Source: CAYHWW01 sp964360145
GTDB lineage: Bacteria > Bdellovibrionota > UBA1018 > CAYHWW01
Assembly (NCBI GenBank): GCA_964360145.1
Contig: CAYHWW010000001.1
Span: 1-64,000, forward strand
Length of the DNA: 64,000 nt
Direction: 5' to 3'
Both the position numbers and the translations under genes were made by a program. Shown piece by piece: positions 6,780 to 15,037 of the stretch (its first letter is position 1; each line of letters opens with the position of its first letter). The notes below the pieces were generated by a model that saw nothing but the letters and a program-made list of their open reading frames with translations, did not search any database and was not told the DNA's origin.

Positions 6780-9311
6780 CTACCGGCAAGTACCCTCGAC
6801 TTTGCAGCGCGGGCGGCACATGCCGCGGTAGCCCTCGTAGTGCCTTAAATTCTCGGCGGTGGGCGGCACCCAGCGCACGCCCTTGGCCTCAAGCCGCGTG
6901 AGCACCTCGTCCAGGTAGTCCCGACTAAAGCGATGGGAGTGGATGAGGAAGATCTCCGGCTGGTCGGCGGAGGTAACGCCCAGGGCGCGACGGGCCCTCA
7001 TGCGCGTGTACTCGAGCTCCAGATCGTCGAAGAAACGCTGGGCCACTTCCCGGGCCTGGGGCGTGTTGCGACCTTCGATGGTGGAGCCCGCCACCTGGTG
7101 GTAGGCGGTGCCATGGGCCCAGTCCCGCACGCTGGTGGTCACCGGCAGAATGGTGAGGCCCAAGCCATCGTTCACGTAATGGCAGCTGTCCTCGGGGTCG
7201 CTACCCCCCCGGCCGCCAGGCACCGTGCTCCAGTGCGAATTAGGATGGCGGTAGAAGCCCCCATTTCCGCGCCAGCCCGGGATGCGCTGATCGAGCAATA
7301 GGGCGCCGCGGGCCACGTCGGTGTGCCACGCCGCCAGGGGCACCTCTGAAATGGGACGGTGGTTGGCGTTGTGGTTGGCGATGTGCCAGCCCAGGTCATT
7401 CCATTCATTGAAGGTCCGCCATTCTTCGGGGTCCCCTTGGAAGCCAGGGTTCATGAAAATCACCGGCTCAGTGATGCCGTGGCGGGTGAGCACCTCTTCG
7501 TAGCGGCGGTAAGCGTCGATGCGTTCTGCCGCATCGCCCACGTACCACATGGGCACATCATCCATGGTGAAGATGTAAGGCGTGGTAGCCGGGGCCTCGA
7601 TCTCGGCGCGGTCGTAGCTGGCCAGCGTCGCCCGGATCTCGTCGGCGTGGCTGCGCACGCTGAATCCGTCACCCACACCGCCCTCTTCGCGCCAGGACCA
7701 GAACATCATGTAGCGGTGGCCACCGCTGAGGGCCTCGCCCAAGTTGGCGGCGATGCTTCCACCCTCGGCAGGCAATTCGCCCCAACCCGAGGGAAGGGGC
7801 CCGAAGGCCGCCTCCGGGCTGGTGCCAAGGGGCGTGGGATTGGGCCGACTCTCGAGCCGCGGATAGTAGTGGGCTTGGCCGAAATCCGTAGCCAAGCGCC
7901 CCCGCATGAAGCGCGGCACTTCGTGCAGATTGCGATGGCCCACGGTGGCCAGTTCGCCGGCACGGTGGATGGCTTCCACGCCTTCTTGCATGAAGCGCTG
8001 ATACTCGGCGAAGTGACGGGGTGTCACCACCGCCACGGCGTTCTCAGGTTCGTTGATGACGTCCCAGACGAGAATATTGGGATGGTTGGCGAAGGGACGG
8101 ATGAATTCTTCCATGGCGGACCAGAGAGCCTGGCGCTTTGCCGCGTCCAAGATGAGATCCACCCGCTCACCGGTGGCCCAGGGGCGATCGGCAGGGGGCG
8201 TGGAAGAGTGTCCGTCGGCCATGAGGAAATCAAAGAAGACCGGGATGATGAGGAGCTGCTCTTCGGCGGCAATCGTTAGCATCTTGGCGAAGTTTGCCCG
8301 GGCCTCGGCGCTGACGCGAAGTGGCGTGCCGTCCTCGGCGAACTCGATGCCGTTCACCAGCGTGGTGAAGAGAAACACCCGCACCGGCGCCCAAGGGCCG
8401 AAGGTGCCGCGGATGCTGGCGAAGTCCTCGCGCAGGGCCCGCTCCACCCTGGGGCTCCGCAGGTCATAGTGCTCGCCGAACCAAAGCTCGGGGCTTTCGA
8501 GCCAGTTGCTGTAGAGATGTAAATAGTTTCCGTCGGGTCCGGTGAGGCCCGGCCAAGCGAGGTTCACGCCCAGCATGGGTTTGCCCGCCCGCTCGCGGCG
8601 GCGCTCCACGAGGCGCGCATTCATGCGATGGGCGCGCTCGGTTTCGCCGGCGATGATGGCGGGGTCCACGGGCAGCACGTTGGGTATCTGGGGCTGGGCG
8701 AGGGCGGTGAAGGTGAGGTTCCTCAGCTCAACTTCCCCTTCATCCGCGTATCCAGCCCGGTCCCCCGCTTCAATGTTGAAGCCGAAGTGGGTAATGCGGG
8801 CGGCGTCGAAGCCCTGCTCGGTGTAGCCGAGGGGTATGGGCAGGTCAGTGGTGGTCTCACCCCGCAGGGTGAACCAGCCGCCTTCGCCGCTGTTCCAGGG
8901 GGCGAACATGAGGTTTGGAAAATAGAGGCGTCGGCCCGCGGTGTCCTGCAAAAAAAGACGGCCCCGGTGGGCGATGGGATGGGAGAGGAACACCGGATCG
9001 CAGCGGAGCTCCAGGCTCACGCTCACTCGGTTGTTCCAGTCCACGCGGAGAGCGGCGGCTTCATCGGCGAGAAGAGGCAGCGGGAAAAGGGCCTCGCCGG
9101 TTTTTTCTGGGATAGGTGTGGAGCCGCTCACGAGGCGCACCTTGAGACGCAGGGCTCCAGGTGTCAGGGAGGGAAACGTGCCCTGCACCGCCCCCGAGGT
9201 TTCCACGCCAACGGTGGGTATGGGGAGGCTAAGGGTAGTGGTGTCAGCATGGGCGCTGAGCGCAAGTCCAAGGACGGCGAGCGCGGAAATACGTGTCAAA
9301 GCGGTTAGCAT
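6780..9311 (-). CDS. Secreted two-domain enzyme: GH5-like glycoside hydrolase fused to NodB-type polysaccharide deacetylase
   Basis: This encodes 843 residues with a signal peptide at 1-22 (ending SAHA). Residues about 25-205 form a beta-rich, probably carbohydrate-binding region. Residues about 240-570 look like a clan GH-A TIM barrel: VWDVINEPEN near residue 420 has the acid/base Glu, and GWGELPAEGG near 512 offers the nucleophile Glu. Residues about 578-830 carry the five NodB deacetylase motifs: FTMDD (584-585), HNANH (647-651), YRHPN (688-690), VRDW and LIHSH (791-793). Such enzymes remove N- or O-acetyl groups from polysaccharides using a metal bound by Asp and two His. A hydrolase and a deacetylase in one chain suggest attack on an acetylated glycan, possibly an exopolysaccharide or peptidoglycan. 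The exact GH family is uncertain. Confidence 0.82.
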   Translation of the reverse strand: MLTALTRISALAVLGLALSAHADTTTLSLPIPTVGVETSGAVQGTFPSLTPGALRLKVRLVSGSTPIPEKTGEALFPLPLLADEAAALRVDWNNRVSVSLELRCDPVFLSHPIAHRGRLFLQDTAGRRLYFPNLMFAPWNSGEGGWFTLRGETTTDLPIPLGYTEQGFDAARITHFGFNIEAGDRAGYADEGEVELRNLTFTALAQPQIPNVLPVDPAIIAGETERAHRMNARLVERRRERAGKPMLGVNLAWPGLTGPDGNYLHLYSNWLESPELWFGEHYDLRSPRVERALREDFASIRGTFGPWAPVRVFLFTTLVNGIEFAEDGTPLRVSAEARANFAKMLTIAAEEQLLIIPVFFDFLMADGHSSTPPADRPWATGERVDLILDAAKRQALWSAMEEFIRPFANHPNILVWDVINEPENAVAVVTPRHFAEYQRFMQEGVEAIHRAGELATVGHRNLHEVPRFMRGRLATDFGQAHYYPRLESRPNPTPLGTSPEAAFGPLPSGWGELPAEGGSIAANLGEALSGGHRYMMFWSWREEGGVGDGFSVRSHADEIRATLASYDRAEIEAPATTPYIFTMDDVPMWYVGDAAERIDAYRRYEEVLTRHGITEPVIFMNPGFQGDPEEWRTFNEWNDLGWHIANHNANHRPISEVPLAAWHTDVARGALLLDQRIPGWRGNGGFYRHPNSHWSTVPGGRGGSDPEDSCHYVNDGLGLTILPVTTSVRDWAHGTAYHQVAGSTIEGRNTPQAREVAQRFFDDLELEYTRMRARRALGVTSADQPEIFLIHSHRFSRDYLDEVLTRLEAKGVRWVPPTAENLRHYEGYRGMCRPRCKVEGTCR

Positions 9312-9413
9312 GATCCCTACCTCTGTATGAATCAGAGGCGTTTAGCTCAGGCGTGCTTCTGTTGCAAGGCGTTGCGCCCTCGGGGGGGAGGGGCCAGGGC
9401 GCCATCCCCGATT

Positions 9414-9453
9414 ATGACGCAGTGAGTCTTAAAAAGTAACGGCGTACCTTTTT
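9414..9453. repeat. Palindromic repeat, single-arm remnant (copy 3)
   Basis: The sequence from ATGACGCAGTGAGTC through AAAAAGTAACGGCGTACC and the T-run matches the loop and right arm of copy 4 at 12238-12299. The left arm is missing, so this copy can no longer form the long hairpin. It lies between the divergent 9311 and 9504 genes. Confidence 0.8.
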
Positions 9454-9503
9454 GCCTATCGGCGGCCAACGGTGCTTTGACGATGAGCGCTACAGGAAGG
9501 GCC

Positions 9504-11843
9504 ATGGTCACGAGACTGAGCTATGCCATTGTCTGCTTTGCCCTGACGCTCCCGGCGGGGGCCCAGACCCCTGCGGCCCGCGCAGCCGCGGAGGCCGCAC
9601 GATGGGAGGCCCGCTTTGAAGCGGTGGCGGCCTATGACAATTTGGCTGGACCGCAATTACGGGACAGTGATGGCCGCTGGAAGGAACCCAAGCGGGCCAC
9701 GGTGGCAATTCTAGAAGCCCTAGCCCCTGAAATCCGGCGGGTGGCCGCCCTTTACCACGTGGACCCTCGGGCCATCGTGGGTGCCATCCTCACGGAGAAT
9801 TCACTGAACGTTCAAGCAGACGACACCTTTCAAGATTGGCTCGTGTCTTCCGGCGTGCTTTCCACCGGTCAAATTGGTGGCCGAGCCATGACTGTTGGTC
9901 TAGGCCAGATCAACGTACCTACAGCCCGCAATGTAGAGGCCCTTGCCGCCCGCATCGAACATCGCACGGCCCGTAGCGATGCTGTGATCGCCCAGGCGCT
10001 TCTCAGGCCAGGAGACGCCATCCGTTATGCTGCCGCCATCATGCGACAAGCCCAAGATGCCTATGAGGCGGCGGGGTTCGACATTTCCCGCGAACCAGCT
10101 ATTCTCGCTACGGTTTACAATCTGGGCCGACCCACACAACTCGCCGCCGCCGCTCAGGCCGGAGGTCGTACCCCTCGGGTAAATTATTTCGGTTTTTTCG
10201 TAGAACACTATATGAGCCGCATTGAGCGTATCACACGTTCGGGGACAGATCTTGTGGGCGGCACAACGCTTGCTACGAGTAGTGCCCCCGTCGCTGATGC
10301 TGCAGCCACCGAAGCCAAGGCACCGCCTGTGGTGAACGCCGCGTCGCTGCCTCCCACTCCCGCGACATCGCCACAACGAGTGATCACGCGAGAAGTACGA
10401 CTCTTAGTTTCGCCATCCACATGCGACACAATAGGTACAGGCAGAGTCAGCGAATATAACCGCATCAACAGCCTCTCCACCTACGCCAGTAGTGGTCGCG
10501 CCACGGCGGGACATCGCTACACCGTAGTCAGCCCGGGGCTGGGCTGTGACATGGAACCATACACTCTGATTCGCGCTGATAACGGCACCGTGGGCTGGGT
10601 GGCCAACGACGTCCTTCAAGCCCGATCCGAAGAGCGCATGTTGCCGGTCAGAACCTGCACTCGCACAACGGATACTGCGTGCAGCCAGGCTGTAGAACGT
10701 GCGCTCGGCAACCAGCGCATCGAGGGCACCACTGAAGGCGAAACCGCAGTGCGCATCGTAGGCACGGGCACAGGTTTGAACTGGCACTATACACTCATCG
10801 GTGGTGTTTATAATGGAACCATAAGCAGCGCCGCCCTCGTAAGCCGCAGGGCTATCACCTCAGAGGAGGCCGCTCACTTCGCGCAAGCTTTGCGCGCCCG
10901 AATTCAACAGGTGCTCGATATCCTCAACCGAAGACCGCACTACGAGCAAGTTGGCTATTGGGTCAATGACACGAACCCCTACTCTTTCGCCTACAGCCAG
11001 GTAGATAACATCATCTCAACACTGGAGCGCTGTATCCCCACCGCTGGCAGAGGCCCCGCATTAGCTCATTGCGTAGCAGACGTAGACGCCATCAATCATT
11101 TTCTTGAATTCGAAGTCAGACCTGCACCCTCATTCAGTTACCTTGCGGGACTTGCGAACACCTGCAAAATGGAGGTGTCCGCAAGTGTCCAACCGCCGTC
11201 AGAGGCTGTAGTGGCGGCCCTTCGGCGAGAGTTGCTACAGCTCATCGCACCCTGCCAAACCCTCGTGAACGGCAGAAGCATCAGCGCTGCAACCTTCAGT
11301 GGCATCAAGACCAGCATCAACGGCGACATCACCGGCAATGAAGACCTGGAGCGACTGCGACAAAATTTTTCAGCACTGGGTACAGATTGCACCAATATCC
11401 AGGACCTCTTGACTGGGGCAGCGCTAACCGGGGCCCAACGCGATGATGATATTTACTGCTCCAGAGGGTCGTCTTTTATGGGCTCCGCCAGATTTAGAGT
11501 AAGCGGCCTGCGCCCCTTCCTCATCACGCCCGAGGACCAGGATCAGTTCATCAATGGGGTATTGATGAACGCAGCCCCCGATTACATTTTCAACGGCTCC
11601 GGCCCCAGTAACTCCGGATCAGACGACACCCACAGTTTCACCTACGACCCCTTCGCAACCGCCGAGCTCATCGAACGTATCCTGCGCAACCGCTGCGTCA
11701 AGGCCGTGTACGTGCCCGACCCCTGGCTCATGCGGCGCCTGAGAAGTCAAACTAGGGTTATTTATAGACCAATGACCGAAGAAGACCGCTTCACCGTAGA
11801 GGTAGGCACCACGACCTGCACGGAAGGGAGCGCCGCACGATGA
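9504..11843 (+). CDS. Secreted lytic-transglycosylase-like protein with large unknown C-terminal region
   Basis: This encodes 779 residues from ATG 9504, chosen because AGGAAGG lies just upstream and the signal peptide (MVTRLSYAIVCFALTLPAGA) starts there. Residues about 80-230 resemble the goose-lysozyme/SLT fold: AILTENSLN with a candidate catalytic Glu, GLGQINVPTA (cf. GxxQI) and ATVYNLG (cf. AYNxG). DUF1402 proteins share this pattern. Residues about 320-370 look like an SH3-type domain (YTLIRADNGTVGWVANDVL). The remaining 400 residues contain many Cys and match nothing I know. It probably binds and cuts peptidoglycan in the periplasm. The next gene overlaps it by ATGA. Confidence 0.72.
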   Translation: MVTRLSYAIVCFALTLPAGAQTPAARAAAEAARWEARFEAVAAYDNLAGPQLRDSDGRWKEPKRATVAILEALAPEIRRVAALYHVDPRAIVGAILTENSLNVQADDTFQDWLVSSGVLSTGQIGGRAMTVGLGQINVPTARNVEALAARIEHRTARSDAVIAQALLRPGDAIRYAAAIMRQAQDAYEAAGFDISREPAILATVYNLGRPTQLAAAAQAGGRTPRVNYFGFFVEHYMSRIERITRSGTDLVGGTTLATSSAPVADAAATEAKAPPVVNAASLPPTPATSPQRVITREVRLLVSPSTCDTIGTGRVSEYNRINSLSTYASSGRATAGHRYTVVSPGLGCDMEPYTLIRADNGTVGWVANDVLQARSEERMLPVRTCTRTTDTACSQAVERALGNQRIEGTTEGETAVRIVGTGTGLNWHYTLIGGVYNGTISSAALVSRRAITSEEAAHFAQALRARIQQVLDILNRRPHYEQVGYWVNDTNPYSFAYSQVDNIISTLERCIPTAGRGPALAHCVADVDAINHFLEFEVRPAPSFSYLAGLANTCKMEVSASVQPPSEAVVAALRRELLQLIAPCQTLVNGRSISAATFSGIKTSINGDITGNEDLERLRQNFSALGTDCTNIQDLLTGAALTGAQRDDDIYCSRGSSFMGSARFRVSGLRPFLITPEDQDQFINGVLMNAAPDYIFNGSGPSNSGSDDTHSFTYDPFATAELIERILRNRCVKAVYVPDPWLMRRLRSQTRVIYRPMTEEDRFTVEVGTTTCTEGSAAR

Positions 11844-12238
11844 GATCACGCAATATGTTTGCCGCCCTGCTGCTCTTGGCTCTCTTGCTATCTGCGTTGC
11901 CCACTCAAGCAGAGCAAGACACAAAGGCCACGCCCCCGCCCTGCCAAGCCACGCCCTTCCCCTTCGCTCGCCAGCAAAGCAAGCGCGACTTCAAGCAGCT
12001 GCTCGATCGTCTGCCACGCCAGCACGTAGTGGAGTTTTTCTTCCACGAACTCTCCGCCCCCAAAAAAGAAAATGAGCCTGAGCGCATCACGCCTATCTTG
12101 GGCACTTACCTGATCCACACCGAGCAGAATAAAAACCTGCGTAGCCTCTACCAGGGCCTAGCCTGGGCCACTCATGTGGAACTGGGCGAGATCTGTGAGC
12201 TCCTCGCGAAAACCAAGGCCGCCAAGCCGCGACCGTAA
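11840..12238 (+). CDS. Small secreted hypothetical protein (complete paralogue of 3-314)
   Basis: This encodes 132 residues. A signal peptide spans about 1-24 (MFAALLLLALLLSALPTQA). The mature part is polar, with conserved blocks ITPILGTYLIHTEQNKNL and LAWATHVELGEICELLAKT. No family is recognised. It overlaps the end of the transglycosylase-like gene (ATGA at 11840), so the two are probably co-translated and may act together at the cell wall. A second copy lies at the left window edge. Its TAA stop directly abuts a copy of the long palindromic repeat. Confidence 0.75.
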   Translation: MRSRNMFAALLLLALLLSALPTQAEQDTKATPPPCQATPFPFARQQSKRDFKQLLDRLPRQHVVEFFFHELSAPKKENEPERITPILGTYLIHTEQNKNLRSLYQGLAWATHVELGEICELLAKTKAAKPRP

Positions 12239-12299
12239 AAAGGTACGCCGTTACTTTTTATGACGCAGTGAGTCGCAAAAAGTAACGGCGTACCTTTTT
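12238..12299. repeat. Long palindromic repeat, copy 4
   Basis: Arms with the core GGTACGCCGTTACTTTTT and its complement surround ATGACGCAGTGAGTCGC. The loop is the reverse complement of the copy-2 loop, so the element is inserted in the opposite orientation. It starts at the stop codon of the 11840 gene and extends into the 3' end of the convergent ATPase gene, supplying that protein's last residues (KRYAVTFCDSLRHKK). Confidence 0.9.
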
Positions 12300-13624
12300 G
12301 CTGCCAGGGCGCGCTCGAACTCCGCGAGGGGCAGGGCCGTGGCCTTGCTCCGTTCTTTTCTCAGCCCTGGCGTCACAAGGTAGCCCTTACCGAAGGCACG
12401 CTCCACCGACTGAAAGTCCCAGTCGCTGACGCTCGCCTGCCATTTGACTTCCACGGGCAGCACGAGAGAGCGAGAGCGGTCCATGACCAAGTAATCCACC
12501 TCATTCCCTGAAGAGCTTTTCCATGTAAATATGTTCCGTGGAGCAGAGAGCCCTTCGAACAACCGGGCTTCAAATTCCTTCAGCAGGATCGCCCCCACTG
12601 CCCACTCCGCCCGTGCCGCCTCATCGTTGGCGGGGCCCTGACGCAAGGCTTGGGCCAGAAAACCAAGAGCCGGATCGATGCGCAGGAACTTGCGATCCTT
12701 TTTGGGGGCGACACGGCCCCGTGCCGTGTCGTAGGAACAAATCGAAGCGATGAGGTACGCATCACCAAGGGCGTCGAGGTATCGCCGCACGGTATCCGGC
12801 TTAGAAGCCGTGCCCTTGGCGAAGGCGCTGTAGCTGATGGCGTGAGCGCCCACGGCGCACAGCCTGCCGATGACTTCACCGGCAAGGCCGCGGTCCAAGC
12901 GGCGACGGCTGAACTCGTAGAATACAATGTCTTCAAAAATGGAGAAACCCTCCAGCGGATCCCAGGTTTTCGCCTCCTTCCGCGCACGGAGGTAACCATT
13001 GATGCGAAAGGGAAAGCCCCCCACGCTGAGGAAATCCTTTACTGCGTCTTCAGCGCTCACACCATGGGACGCGACCAGCGTCGAGAACTGCAAGGGCCCC
13101 ACGGGCAACAGCACACGGTCGGGATTTTCCGCTCTGCCCCGTCGCCCCGCCATGCGTTCCGCGCCAGCCTTGAGGTCATAGGAACTGCTGCCCGTGAGCA
13201 GGATGGAGCGGTTGTCCAGAAGGCCATTGTCCCGATATTTTTTAATGACCTTCTGCCAACCAATGACTGAAGTGACTTCATCGATGAAGATGAACTCAAA
13301 ACCATCCCCACGCTTTGATTGAAAGGTCCGCAAGATCAGCTCTTCAAGCTGACGTGGAGTGCGGATGGTGTCGAGGTTGAGCCACAAAATAGATCGAGGC
13401 AGTACCCCATGATCTTCAATGAGAGACGCGATGAGCAGCTTGAGGGTGGCAGTTTTCCCCACCCGCCGGGGCCCCCGCAGCGTAAAAACACTATGAGTTT
13501 GAAGGTCTTCAAGTGAGAAGGGTTTGGGGTGGTATTGAAAAAGGGCCTCACGAGCCCGCATCAGGTCCGAATCCTGCCAAAGACCCCCCTCAAACCACCA
13601 AGAATTCTCAATAGTTAGATCCAT
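12251..13624 (-). CDS. AAA ATPase with C-terminal DUF4143 nuclease-like domain
   Basis: This encodes 457 residues. The N-terminal AAA domain has Walker A GPRRVGKT (about residues 50-57) and Walker B FIFIDEV, with a sensor-like ILLTGSSS. The C-terminal domain carries GNEVDYLVMD and LPVEVKW, the PD-(D/E)xK-like pattern of DUF4143. Proteins of this architecture are common, often horizontally transferred, and mostly uncharacterised. ATG 13624 is chosen; an upstream in-frame TTG lies inside a palindrome. A TATAAT box ends 6 bases before this ATG, which suggests a leaderless transcript. The C-terminal 15 residues are read from the palindromic repeat, so the original end has been replaced. Confidence 0.85.
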   Translation of the reverse strand: MDLTIENSWWFEGGLWQDSDLMRAREALFQYHPKPFSLEDLQTHSVFTLRGPRRVGKTATLKLLIASLIEDHGVLPRSILWLNLDTIRTPRQLEELILRTFQSKRGDGFEFIFIDEVTSVIGWQKVIKKYRDNGLLDNRSILLTGSSSYDLKAGAERMAGRRGRAENPDRVLLPVGPLQFSTLVASHGVSAEDAVKDFLSVGGFPFRINGYLRARKEAKTWDPLEGFSIFEDIVFYEFSRRRLDRGLAGEVIGRLCAVGAHAISYSAFAKGTASKPDTVRRYLDALGDAYLIASICSYDTARGRVAPKKDRKFLRIDPALGFLAQALRQGPANDEAARAEWAVGAILLKEFEARLFEGLSAPRNIFTWKSSSGNEVDYLVMDRSRSLVLPVEVKWQASVSDWDFQSVERAFGKGYLVTPGLRKERSKATALPLAEFERALAAKRYAVTFCDSLRHKK

Positions 13625-13626
13625 TA

Positions 13627-13660
13627 TGGCATTATAACCCCTCAAAGGGTCATAATGCCA
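13627..13660 (-). promoter_or_regulatory. Promoter with palindromic operator upstream of the ATPase gene
   Basis: A 14-base inverted repeat (TGGCATTATAACCC / GGGTCATAATGCCA, one mismatch, 6-base centre) contains a perfect minus-strand TATAAT at 13631-13636. That -10 lies 6 bases before the ATG, so transcription would start at or next to the start codon. A repressor bound to the palindrome would cover the promoter. No good -35 is visible. Confidence 0.5.
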
Positions 13661-13677
13661 TATCTTTTAACCCCACC

Positions 13678-15000
13678 TCATCGGTAGTAGAGCCGCACAG
13701 CCTCGTCGATGCAGTCCCGTAGTTTTTCACGAAGGCGCCGCAGGCGCTCTGTGCGGGCGGCAGGGATGCCCGGCGCTTGCAGCGCGTGGTCGAAACTGCG
13801 ATCCAGCGCACTGAAGTCATAGCTGGGATCAATGCTGCGCCCGCGTACCGCCACGGCGGCTAAGCTGCGTAGCTCCATAATTTCGCTGTCAGCAAAGTGC
13901 AGGATGCGGCGCCCGTCATCAACAGCACCCTCGCGAGCGGAACCGATGGCGAGCCTCAACACGATGTCCCGGGTGGCGCGATCCCGGGGCTCCCCCACTG
14001 GCGATGGAGGTTCTGCGTTCCGCCCGGGGCGGGCTGGCTCCACGTCGATGAACATCCCCTCCGCGTCGGGCACGAGCCTTGTCCGCGCCGCATCGGCGGG
14101 CACCGGGTTGTTCCAGTCCGTATGCCATTCGCCATCCGCGCCTAAATATTCGTAATGCATGGGCACCAGGCACGCCTGCACCGTGGACCGTCGCAGCACG
14201 CTTTGCACCACCGGCGCGAATTCCACGCCGGTATCACAGGCATAGAGAGCCACCGGTGCTGAAGGCGCCATCACCCGCTGGATCAGCGGCGCCATGAGCA
14301 CGACGTCACGGGAGTAAAGCATGCCCACATTGATGCGCCGCCACTGGCCCCGGGAAACCCTGAGGTCAGCGCTCCACGTCACGGGGAGCAGCAGATCCTT
14401 GGGCCCCAGCACCAGCGCGCTTTCGATGCCATGACCCGTGTAGGTCAGGGAACGAACGGAGTTGCTGCCGAGAAGACGCAGGAAATTAGATAAATCTTGT
14501 TTATTTATATCCTCGAAAATCACGATGCTCCGCCGGCACCGCTCATAGGCGGGGGTTACCGCCGCGGGCCCACAAACTTCCTCGAGTCGATCCTGATAAA
14601 CCGTGAGCCCCGCAAGTCTTTGATTGAGGCCATCATCCTCAAGGGCATGGCCGATGATGATGAGGTGACGGGGTTGCCGCGGGCCATCCCGTAGGATTTT
14701 ACATTCCTCCAGATACTGCTGGATGAGGGCCAACCGGTGTTCAAGGATCTGCTGCTCGCGCCCCTCTTCCCCGGGGTTCAGCCGATCAATGCGATCATTC
14801 TTGGCATGAAACCCACGCTGGTATTGGCGCACCGCCGCCGTTCCGCCGACCACGAGGCGGCGGATCTGGGGAAAGACCTCGTCCCAGCAATGCTCAAGCT
14901 CGCAGCCCGCGTTGTCGGCATGGGCCGGTTGGAAACCACCACTGAGCATCGCGCAAAATAGCAAAAAGCGCCCGAGAAAGGCCATGGGCCATGATCTCAT
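13678..15000 (-). CDS. Secreted protein with caspase/CHAT-like His-Cys motif pair
   Basis: This encodes about 440 residues; a signal peptide (MAFLGRFLLFCAMLSGGFQPAHA) sits near the N-terminus. ATG 15000 and ATG 14985 are both plausible starts. Counting from the longest in-frame start (15006), a strand runs into LTYTGHG with His at about residue 192, and another into VALYACDTG with Cys at about 257. A hydrophobic strand ending in GHG, then about 65 residues later a strand ending in AC-x-x-G, is the catalytic-dyad pattern of clan CD peptidases (caspases, metacaspases, CHAT). I therefore infer a caspase-fold protein, probably exported to the periplasm. Overall similarity to a known subfamily is not evident, so activity is unproven. 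It is the last gene before pcrA on the same strand. Confidence 0.55.
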   Translation of the reverse strand: MRSWPMAFLGRFLLFCAMLSGGFQPAHADNAGCELEHCWDEVFPQIRRLVVGGTAAVRQYQRGFHAKNDRIDRLNPGEEGREQQILEHRLALIQQYLEECKILRDGPRQPRHLIIIGHALEDDGLNQRLAGLTVYQDRLEEVCGPAAVTPAYERCRRSIVIFEDINKQDLSNFLRLLGSNSVRSLTYTGHGIESALVLGPKDLLLPVTWSADLRVSRGQWRRINVGMLYSRDVVLMAPLIQRVMAPSAPVALYACDTGVEFAPVVQSVLRRSTVQACLVPMHYEYLGADGEWHTDWNNPVPADAARTRLVPDAEGMFIDVEPARPGRNAEPPSPVGEPRDRATRDIVLRLAIGSAREGAVDDGRRILHFADSEIMELRSLAAVAVRGRSIDPSYDFSALDRSFDHALQAPGIPAARTERLRRLREKLRDCIDEAVRLYYR

Positions 15001-15037
15001 TTCCACTACGTTCTTGGCAGTGGATCGATTTTTCCTA

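Noticed and set aside
6607..6819. 70-residue minus-strand frame between the palindrome and the hydrolase gene
   Set aside because: It overlaps the end of the hydrolase gene and the repeat, with no ribosome-binding site or recognisable sequence.
5411..12299. CRISPR array
   Set aside because: Copies are kilobases apart, strongly palindromic and without spacers of fixed length or cas genes.
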